From Verrucomicrobiales bacterium (GTDB taxonomy: Bacteria; Verrucomicrobiota; Verrucomicrobiia; Verrucomicrobiales; DEV007): DNA of 64,000 bases. Below are positions 8,932 to 19,400 of this stretch, in pieces. The position numbers and the translations under genes are program-made. Each line of letters begins with the position of its first letter. Position 1 is the stretch's first letter. The stretch spans positions 1 to 64,000 of the forward strand of contig JARGPI010000014.1 of NCBI GenBank assembly GCA_029213005.1, given 5' to 3'. A model generated the notes under the pieces. The model was not told the DNA's origin. It ran no database searches and saw only the letters and a list, made by a program, of their open reading frames with translations.

Positions 8932-10218
8932 CTAGAACTTGAGCTTTCCGCCGTAAACTGCGTCATCTCCCAGTTCCTCTTCGATGCGGAGAAGCTGGTT
9001 GTATTTCGCTATCCGGTCGGAGCGGCTCATTGAACCGGTCTTGATTTGACCTGCATTGGTCGCAACCGCGATGTCAGCGATGGTGGCATCTTCAGTCTCA
9101 CCGGAACGGTGGCTGACAACGCTGGTGTAGCTGTTTTCGCGGGCCATTTCCATGGCGTCGAAAGTTTCAGTCAGTGAACCGATCTGGTTCACTTTCACGA
9201 GGATCGAGTTGGCGACGCCGAGGTCGATACCTTTGCGAAGGAAGCTCGAATTGGTTACGAAAAGGTCGTCCCCAACCAACTGGGTGTTAGCGCCCATTTT
9301 GTCGGTGATAACTTTCCAGCCGTCCCAGTCGTTTTCGTCACAACCGTCTTCGATTGAGATAATTGGGTATTTCTTCTGGAGTTCGATGTAATAGTCGACC
9401 AATTCCTCAGCGGTCTTTTCAGACTTGTCTGATTTCTTGAAGATGTATTTGGCTTTTTCAGCGTCGTAGAACTCGGAAGAAGCGACGTCGAGAGCGATTC
9501 CAACCTGATCACCGAACTTGTAGCCTGCTTTTTCGACAGCCTGTCCGATCACGCTGAGTGCGTCATCTGCAGAGTCGAGATTCGGAGCAAACCCGCCTTC
9601 GTCACCGACTGCAGTGGAAAGGCCTTTGCTCTTGAGAATGCTTTTCAGCGCGTGGAAAATTTCAGCTCCCCAGCGAAGGCCTTCTCTGAACGACTCTGCA
9701 CCTTTAGGAACGATCATGAACTCCTGGAAATCGATGGGAGCATCGGAGTGCGCTCCGCCGTTGATGATGTTCATCATTGGCACAGGAAGCACCTTGGCGT
9801 TAGGACCGCCGAGGTACTTGTAAAGTGGCAATCCGAGCTGAGCGGAAGCAGCGTGAGCGGCGGCGAGAGAAACGCCGAGAACCGCATTGGCTCCGAGTTC
9901 TCTTTTGTTCGGAGTTCCGTCGAGTTCGAGCATCGCCCGGTCGATTCCGGTCTGATCGGTTGCGTCGAAGCCGATCAGCTCCTCCATGATCCGCTCATTC
10001 ACGGCGGCAACTGCGTTCAGAACGCCTTTTCCGAGATAACGGCTGGAATCTCCATCGCGGAGTTCGCAGGCCTCATGTTCCCCTGTGCTGGCTCCACTTG
10101 GAACAGCGGCGCGGCCAATGGCTCCGCCCTCCAGTTCAACATCACATTCCACCGTTGGATTTCCCCGTGAATCGATGATTTCACGGCCGCGCACGTTTAC
10201 AATTGTCGTATCTAGCAT
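8932..10218 (-). CDS. eno: Enolase
   Basis: 428 aa, the normal family length. Converts 2-phosphoglycerate to phosphoenolpyruvate in glycolysis; cytoplasmic. The N-terminus (ARGREIIDSRGNPTVE-type, here VRGREIIDSRGNPTVE), PSGASTGEHEA, the metal-binding SIEDG and GDDLFVTN, catalytic LVKVNQIGSLTET (base Lys) and the signature SHRSGETED are all present. First gene of the probable eno-ftsB-TPR transcription unit. Confidence 0.98.
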   Translation of the reverse strand: MLDTTIVNVRGREIIDSRGNPTVECDVELEGGAIGRAAVPSGASTGEHEACELRDGDSSRYLGKGVLNAVAAVNERIMEELIGFDATDQTGIDRAMLELDGTPNKRELGANAVLGVSLAAAHAASAQLGLPLYKYLGGPNAKVLPVPMMNIINGGAHSDAPIDFQEFMIVPKGAESFREGLRWGAEIFHALKSILKSKGLSTAVGDEGGFAPNLDSADDALSVIGQAVEKAGYKFGDQVGIALDVASSEFYDAEKAKYIFKKSDKSEKTAEELVDYYIELQKKYPIISIEDGCDENDWDGWKVITDKMGANTQLVGDDLFVTNSSFLRKGIDLGVANSILVKVNQIGSLTETFDAMEMARENSYTSVVSHRSGETEDATIADIAVATNAGQIKTGSMSRSDRIAKYNQLLRIEEELGDDAVYGGKLKF

Positions 10219-10420
10219 GACTATTGGTATTTTATTTTCCTATTACTTAAGAATTCTTCAAATTCTAAATCTCGGCACTTCCAGCATTTCAAAAATAACA
10301 GAATGCGAGGCAAACTGTCGCAGTCTTAATTCCCATCAGACAGCATTGCAAGTGCCAAACTTGGAACGGCGGAGACGATTTTCGGCTGAAGTGGTGTGAC
10401 CGACGGTGATCCGCTTCCTT

Positions 10421-13400
10421 TCAGGGATCAAGTTTCTCGAGGAGTTCAGCCCTGAATTCCTTCCAGTGAGGTTCGAAAACGGTCGGGTTTTCCCCACCCT
10501 CAATCAATTCTCTGGCAAAGGAGTGATCTCCGGAGTTGAGGAAAAGTGAAGCGAGTCGGATCCGGGCGTGATTAACTTTGGTAAAGTGAAGTGCGGATTT
10601 CTCATCCTGATCGATGCTCATTCGACTGAAATGCTTAGCTTTGTCCCATTTCTCTCGTTTGGCGTAAAATTCGGCCAATTCGCGGGCCGCGAGTCCATCG
10701 TGCGGCCAAAGTTGCGCAATCTCACTATCATATTTCGCGACTTGTTCCGGTGTAAGACCATTGTGCTGAATAAGGTGCAGGAGCATGGGGGCATCTTTAG
10801 CATTCAGGTAGCTTTTCCGGAGCCACTTATCGGACAGGAATGCTTTCGCGACCTCCCATCGTTTCGCGTCGGATACTTGCTGTCTTCCGTGGACTTCCAG
10901 ATTCAGAGCGTGAGCGATGATGTGGGGAAAACTCAACCGCTGCTGAGTTAATAGATAGATGAAATCCTTTTCTACATCCGGATTTGCCTCTTTCCATTTG
11001 GCGAGGCTTTTGCCTCCATCCAGTAGAGCATTCACTAAAATTTGGGAATAAATGCCTGCACTGAAACTTGGTCCCGTTTTTTGGGTTGGCTTGTTTTGAA
11101 GTAGGGTGGCATACACGCGCTCGATGGCTTTGAGCTGATCGGGATTCATCTCAAGAGCTTTATCGGCAACGAGCGTGTTGATCGAGTTCAGGCAAAGTAG
11201 AATGAACGTATCTTTCACAGAAGTGGAAACCGGCCTGCTGTCGACAATGGATGTGATCAGAGCGAGCAGTGGCTTCGAGTCACCCCGGTATAGCGCTGCG
11301 GTTCCATAGGCGATATGGTGGGTAAGTAAATTAGGGATGTCACTCGCCGATTTCACGGTTGTGATAATTTCGCGAAAGGACGTTTCATCCAATTCGAAAT
11401 GAGTCTTGAAGTTGTCAGCAAAGGCTTCCGCCACATCCCAGTGCCGAAAAATGAAGGCGGGATTGGAGAGTTTTTTGAAGTTAATTTGAGCTTCTGCGCA
11501 GTCTTTGGCCAGTGCCTTCATCCGATCGTGCCGGTTCGGTAGCGATTCTATGCCCAGTTTTGCTTTCAATTCCGGGTCGAAAAATTCCCAATGGTTTTCA
11601 TGCGGAGGCAGGTCTGGAGCCGCTTCGAGGAAAAAGCGGGCTTCGAAGCGGGAAGAGTCGTCATCTGCTAGTTTCGGGAGCGATTCAGAGATTTTGTCAT
11701 GTAGCAGATAATCATAGCGAACTTTGTAGAGGTTTTCGAAATCCTTAAGACTCCAGGCGGTGAAATTTTCAGTAAACAGGGATTTGGCCCGGTCTGTTTT
11801 TCCATAGCGGACCAGCAGGGTAAAGGTGCGGGGCGAGCCTTTTAGCTGGCTATACTTTTTGTTGAACAGTTTTTCCTCCTCCTTTGAATCGTTGAGCATC
11901 AATATGGTCTCAAGAAAACCGAGAATGGTTTCGGTAGAGGCTTTGAAGGCCCGCCCGTGTTTCGAGTCCTCCTCGTCGAATCGGGATTTGTGCCACATGC
12001 CTTTGATGATGTCCGCAGCGATGGTTTGCCACTCGATATCGGGCTCCAATCGATTAAATGCCCCTAACATAGTGCTTGCGGAGTTGCCGTTAACGAAGGT
12101 TTCGCTATTGAGGCCTTCAGCCAGAGTTCGGCCGATGGCAAGAATCAGGTTTTTCGGTAGGTTTCCTTGCAGTCGGTTGGCTAGAAAGCGTGCCAGTCCC
12201 AGTCGCGCGGTGAGTGATATCCCGGGGTCATTCAGGGCTTCGTCCATCCGGCTACGCCACTCGTCCGGATTTGGTGGGGGATTAGCCCCGCTGTGTTCAT
12301 GGTGATATGCGGCAAGGCAGATCAATCCGGCGGTTGCAAAATCTCTGGCAATGGGATTTCCGGTGTCTCGATGGATTTTGCGAGCCGCCGCGATGAATTC
12401 GTTGATGTAAAGTGGGTTGCCGATGGCTTCGAAGCTCTCGAAGAACTGGGGGATGAGAACCACGGGGTCTCCCCATTGTTTTTGATCGCCCAGCTCCCCG
12501 GCTAATTCGCTGATCCGGGAGGTGAGCATCGTTTCCACTCGCCATAGTCCCAGATCATTCTCCAACAAAGAATTAAAGCGGTCCTGTTCTCTATAATTGT
12601 GACTGTACGCATAGGTGAAATCCCTGGGCGGGTTGTTCCAGAGGATGTCAGCTATTAACGCCAGAGACGACCAGTCTCTCTGGACGGTGTTTTGACCATA
12701 TTCCATCAGCATCCGCGTTGCAGGGCTGTAACCATTCCAATAGGTATCGATCCAACCGCGATCAGATTGCTGTTCTTTCCGGATGAGTGAAGTTGCGTGA
12801 TCAAAAATGGCACGGCGGGTCTCCAGATCGTCGGCAACCGTGAGCATTTTTGCAGCGATTTCCCGGAATTCTTTTTTGTCGATACCGGTATCGGCGATTG
12901 ATTCGCTTTTCAGGATCACGCTGGAGAACAAATAAAAGGGAGCAAACTGAGGGGTGACTTCATTGCTGTAGGGATCTGGTGCCGAGTGCTGCCTCGGGAT
13001 GCGGGATGCCGTGTGGCGGGACCGGTATGCAGGTTGAAAAAATGCGTTGGCAAATTGATGTCTCAGGGGGGGAGAGGGGAGAGAAAAGTAGAATTTGCGC
13101 CCCGACGATAAATGGTATTTTCGGTAGTAGGTGAATAGCTTGGCAGCAGGGGCCAGGTTCAGCCCATCGATCCGCTGTTTCATCCCGGCTACTGTATCTG
13201 TTTTGAAATGCAAGCTTATCAGGTTGCCCACCACCGTGGCGGGAATTCGGTAGGCTTCGTCATTGATGGCTTCGTATTGGATTGGAATCAGCTTTTTCAG
13301 TATCGCGGGATCTGACTCTTCCTGAATCACGTAGTCGATAGACTTGAAGATTCCGGAGGTAATATCTTTCCGAACCGACTCTGATGTGATTTTTCTGGTT

Positions 13401-16400
13401 TCGAGAAGAGCTTCGGTTAACTGGGTGGTATTGCCTTGTGATAGTTGACCCTTAAAATAGTTTGAAAGGATCGCGGCTCTTTGCTGCCGCACCGTTGTAT
13501 TCTTTTCCCGGGCAAGATCCTGAATGGTCCAGTTTTTCGCAATCTCCGTCATGGAAGGATCGATTTTGGCACGGGCGCTTGGGTATTTGATCAAGAAATT
13601 CAAAACCATTTCCTGTAACTCGCCTTCAGGTAGGTCTGCCTTTTTGATTTTGGATGCCACGTTGGCGATACGCTCGGTGTGCTTACCCCAGTCTTCGGCT
13701 CTAGGCTCGCTGCTCTTGGGGTCGGACAGGATGATGAGAGCCAGTTCGCCGACCTTTGCGACCCAGGGTTCTTTGTTTTCATTGTGCTTGATAAATTCAT
13801 TGAGTGCATTGCCCATGACTGGATCGAACCGGTAGCGATGGGAAGGATTCCGCAGAATTGAATTCCAATTGGTGCGGAGTTGAGTTGCGGCGAGTTCGTG
13901 GGCCCGGTTCCGGACGGATATCGCAAAGATATCTCCGGTATCGGATTTTAACGTTTCTTCAAATTTCTTTAAAAGCTGGTTAGCTTCAGCGAAGCGTTTT
14001 GCCTGGAGTTGGAGCTCAAAGATTTGCTTTAGGGAGCTACTGTTGAACGGGATATTTCGCGATAGGTATCTGGGGGATTTGTCGGTGGCGGACCCTTCTT
14101 CGGCGATATAGATGCGATGGAAGGTTTCGCAAAGATGCTGTTTGATCGGTTCCCATTCGGCGGGATATTCGGTATTGATGTCGCGGTACCGATTGATGAT
14201 CTCATAGTGTTGATCACTTCGAACCTGGCAGTTTGAGTTCCAGCCATCGATCAGGGCGATTTGACAGAGGGCGAAAATATCTTCGGGTAGTTCTTTAATA
14301 TCATCGCAGAGAAGTTCCGCGGTGATGATCCTGGCGGCAATATCGTTTCTGCGTGTGGAGGTTAGAGCTGCTTTGAGTTCTTTCTCTACGGGAGCAATTT
14401 CATTTGTCGCAAGGTGTATCGCGATCTTGGCATGGCTTACCAGAGTGGGGAACTCCAGTTGAGCTTCTCTACTTTGGACCCATGCTTTGAACGGCGATTG
14501 CTCTTCGCTGCGGATTGATCGGAAGACGTTGTAGAGAATCGGGATGAGGATCCGGGTGTCATTCTTCGCAATATCGATCTGTCCCTGTAGGTCAGCGAAA
14601 AAGTCAGACAAGACCCGGAGCCTTTCCCCGGTGTTTTCTGCCGGTATTGATTCGATTTGTTTTTCGAGTGCATTCGCAATGTCCCTGACGTAGAGCACCG
14701 GGTGAAGCCGTTCGGAATTGTCCAGGGCGATTGTAAAGGCTGCGCTTTCAACCGGTAAGTTCAAATTTAAACTGCGGTCCATAGTTTGTGAGGTGAAAGT
14801 CCGGGACTCCGGCGGGATGATGCCGGAGGTGATACCGTTTTCCACGAGGGCGCAGATATTTTCGAAGGCCCGGAAAGATTGCCGCCAGTCGTAGGCGAGG
14901 TGGTTTTGGATGAGGGTCGTGAAGGTCCGGTCAAAATTCCCCGTATTGGTCGTTAATCCAACTTCCTCTAGGGAGCCGGCAGTGGCATATAGGGTCAGTT
15001 TTGCACTGTCGGCAGCGCCGCTTCGATGACTGATCCATTGCAGGGTGGCGCGCCGATCGGAATCGAGGCGTTTTCTGTAGTTGTTCAAATTGATGATATC
15101 CCGGGCCAGTTGACAGATATGATTTTGCTTGTCGTCCGGCAGGCTCTGGATCTCGACGATGGCGTCATTGAAAAAATCGAGAAGCGCTTCATCCGGGTTG
15201 GCGTGAAGGCAGGCAGCGGTGAGTCTCTGTCCGAACGTTGCGTTGCCATCGGGTGCTACCTGTTTGATCAGTTCCATCCGTCGGGTGGTGTCGTTTCGGT
15301 TTCGGAATGAGGTTTTAAACCGGTTGAGTCGTCGGGCCACCAATGAGTGGTTTGTTTCGGTCCGGTTTTGGTTGAAGTGGATCAGGGGTAGCGTTTTGAA
15401 AGTTTCGAGGGGTCGACCTAACCCGGAATGGGTATAGAATTCGAGAAAATCAGTGACGCCCTTTTCGCCGGAGTGGTTCTGCAGAAAGGGGGATGGCGAA
15501 CTGTTAATTTCTTTAATTCGACCAAGGTCACGGTCGATGATGTACTCAAAAGTCTGGAAACTGCTTTTCGGCTGGGAGGCGAGTTGATTCAGGAGGTTGA
15601 CGAAAAACCGGGAACGTTGAGTCCTCCGGGGATTCTGGTAATCTGCGACGATGGCTTCCGGAAAAGAGGTGGCTGTACCCTGTACAGTCCCGGATTGTAC
15701 AGGGTACAGTCCGGCCTCGGGGTATAGTCGGTTTCCGATTCGGTCGAGAAATACGGTGAGTGCTTCGGAGCCTTTGGTTTCAATGATTTCAAAGGCGGTG
15801 CGACTGCATGCGGTCGAGGCACTGCTATCGATTTGTTCCCCATCGATCATGGCGAGGGCGATGGGGCCAGGGTCAAAGATGCCCTCTAATTCGGGGCGGA
15901 AATCTCTGACTCGCTGTAGTAATTTCCAGTGCGGCTTTGGTTTGCCATGTTCGGCATCGAGTCCCAGTGCAGTCTCGATCTGGTTATTGAATAGGGCGGG
16001 CTCGCAAAAGAGTAGGTCAAAGTAGCACTGGGCGGAGTATTTCTCAGCATCGGGTAGATCGGTGAATTGGTCCGCTGCGATGTCAGGTTTTTGGTTGTTA
16101 AACGCATATTCGATCAGCCAGGGAAGGGGATGTTGGTAGTTTCCCGGATGAAGCCAGTTGGAATGATTGATATTTCTTTTTGCGATGCGGGAAACGGCCA
16201 GTTGAGCGAAGGACAGGAGTTCTTCCGGCTCGCAAACCAGGGTGAGGTTTTGGAAGTAAGCGGTTTCATTTCCGTAGTCGAGTTCGATCAGACGAAATGC
16301 CAATTTTTTATAGACATCCAGTTGCCGTTTGACCAGTGCTTCATGCTGAGGCGGGACCTTTTTGATCTCCGGAGGCCGACTGGCGAAAGGGTCTGCGTAG

Positions 16401-19400
16401 TTGATCGTTCCGCGAATTAGTTGAGGAATACGGTCGCCTTTTTCCCGGTGTGCATGGCTCAAGCGATTCAAAATGTTAGCGGGGCCGGAAAAGAAGCGAT
16501 TGCTGGTGAAAGGGTGCCCGCCGAAGGGATCGGGGGTTCTTATAGTTTGGTGAACGAGAGGTTCTGTTGGGGTTTCGATACCTTCAAGAAGGCTCAGGAT
16601 TCCTTCGGCAATTTCTATATAATCGGAGAGGTTGTCCCGGTTCTTTGAGGTGATCGAAGATAGAGCCTGTCCGACGAGGGTGTTCTTGAACAGGTCGTTG
16701 TCGGGCCCGGCGAGAATCTTTAGTTCTTGAATTGCCAGCTCGATGTTTTCTTCGGCGAGTGAATCAATCAGGCGAAGGGTGAGAGTGGCGTCCTCCGGAT
16801 CTTGTTCTAAGAGGGGCCGGTAATGATCGGCGGCGAGCTGAGAATTTCCCAGTATTTCGCAAACTGCCGCGAAACGGGCCTGATCGAGACGCCGGCTCCG
16901 GGGTGGTGGTGTCGTTTCTTCGATAATGGTATCGATGAGTTCCGCTTGTCTTAATCGGTCTTTGAGGTTTCGGAAACGATCGATTTGCGAATGACTCCGC
17001 AGAGTTAAGACCCGCCCGGCGAGCATGGGTAACTGGCGGGACACAACCCGGGTGGCGATGTCCTTTTTTCCGGCGTCCAATAACTGGTCGACCCGGCGGT
17101 AGAGCGTTTGAGGATCGGGAATTCGAATCGCGTTGGCCTGACTTAACGGTGAGCGGTTGAGCTGGCGATGTTGATGCTGGCCCTGGTTGAGTCCGTTCTG
17201 AATTCTCGACGCTTCAGCAACGATGCGCGGCGGACGGTTCACCTTCTCCGGTAGCCCCCAGAGTTTCAGCGATTCTTTCACCTCTTCATATAGGTATTGA
17301 TTCAATTTCGGATCGATACGGAGTCGCAGTGCCGCTTCAATTCCCTGAGATTTAATACTTTCGTCTGCATAGGATTTATTGGCGAGTTGGAAGAGTTGCC
17401 AGTCGATCAGGGTGCTTTCCGCTGGATCCATGGGAAGTAATCGCGCTCTGGTGAAACAGGAGAGGGCTTTTTCCGCAGATCCATTTTTGTTATCGGCGTT
17501 GGCATAATAGTGACCCAGTAAGAACAGTTCAGGCAGGGTGGAGGCATCCTCTTCGAGTTGATCCCGGTATTTCTCGATCAGGTCCGGTTTTTGGAGTTTG
17601 ATGCTCAGGGCGTATTGGAGAGCAAGATGAGGTTTCAGATCGTCGAGTTCTTTTTCGATATTCAGGGGAATGCCCAACTGCTCGTGTATAGAGAAAAGAA
17701 GATTGAAAAGTAGGAGATTGACCCCGGGAAGGTGGGAGGGCAGGACCTGGTTGTGGTTCTGCTGCAAATTGTAGGAAAGATAACGGGTGATCCATTCACT
17801 GCTCTGATGGTCCGGACGTGGTAGCCATTCTCTTTTAACTCGTTCGATCCACCTATCTGTTTCGCCGGCTTCCCCATAGTGTAGTAAAAGCGAGCGCAGC
17901 GCCTGGTAGCTGTTGTTGTGAAATACGCCGGGCTCCCATTGCTCTAGTTTTTGAGAAATCAGGTCAGAGTTTTCTTCGGTCCTATTTTGAATCAGGGTGC
18001 GAATCAAGGAGTTGGGAATCGAATCCATCGTTTCCATGTACTCAAAAGCTTTATTTGTCTCTCCCACCCGGAATGCGAGTGAAGCAGCGCTTTCCTGACT
18101 GATGCGACTGGCGACGAGGTCGAGTGCCCGGATAATGTGATCCCTGTTTTCAGCAAGGTTACCTACGAGCCGGTTCAGTGCCCAGTAAGCGATGTCGGCA
18201 TTGTCCGGATGGTTGGTCAAAATGTCGAGGGCCGACATTTTGTCGGGGTAAAAGTGGTAGATCGTCAGATCGATATTCGAGGCGGAAACCCCGGCTCCTC
18301 TCAATTGTTCTCTAAATGCGGGGCTCTGTAGGTCGGTGGATTTGAGCCTGTGAAGGTGGGCGAGTGCGAAGGCCTGAAGCTGGGCTTGATCCCCCGGAAT
18401 CGGAATGGTCGGAGCACGGTTGTGCGATTCATTGAAGAGGTGGTAAATCCTGCCGGAGCTGGTGTTTGCCCGGTATTGGCCGGCGCTTGATAAATCGCTG
18501 AGCCATTTGGAGGCGGCAGGTCCGGCGTTGTGAGTCGATGGGGTGGGCGGAGTTGCCGGCATCTCAATCTGAAGCAGGGAGAAGAGAGATTTCTCAGCCT
18601 GCTCTTTCTGGCCGGCTTCGAGATGGGCTAGCGCGTGGAGGTAGTGAATCGCCGCGATATCCGGGTGGTCTTTCAGATGGGCGTTTAGGAATTTCGCGGC
18701 GACTTCCCATTCGCCTACTGACATCGCGGTGATTGCCATTGACGTGATTTCATCGACAGCCGGTTTTTTGCCGTTAGGCAGTTCGGAGATAGATTCGAGG
18801 GCTTTGTCGAGATTGCCGGTCAAAACGTGGAGTCGCGCGATTCGATTGATGGTGCGGCTGCTTTTGTCTTTTGAGCGAATACTTTCGAGGCGGCTCGCTG
18901 CTTCATCGTAGCGACCCTGCTCTATATCGAGATCGGTGATCCGGTGGGTCAAATAGACATTATCGGGAGCCAGGGTTGATGCCGCTAGAAGGGTTTCCCT
19001 ATACTCCCGGTCCCGATTGGTTAACCGGTACACTTCAGCTAGAGAAAGAACGGGATTGAGGGACTTGGAATTGTTATTTCTCCGTTTCTGCAGTTCGGTG
19101 ATGAGTTGTTCGGTTCGATGGTTCGTCATCGCCAGCTTGGTCAGTTCGTTTATCCAATTCTGGCGATTCCATTCATCTTCTTCGTCTTCGTACAATTTCC
19201 AGATAATGCGTTCCGATTCGAGCGGGTAGCCAGCTTCGGCATAGATTTCGGAGAGCTGGATCTGGATCGTGGTATCGTGCTCAAATCGTCTCCCCGCTTC
19301 CTGCATGATCTGAAGAGCCTCGGTAATCTTTCCGGCTTTTTCGAGCATGTTTGCCTCCCGGAGCCATGGCTGGGGATTTCCCGGAGCTATCTTCTTCCAT

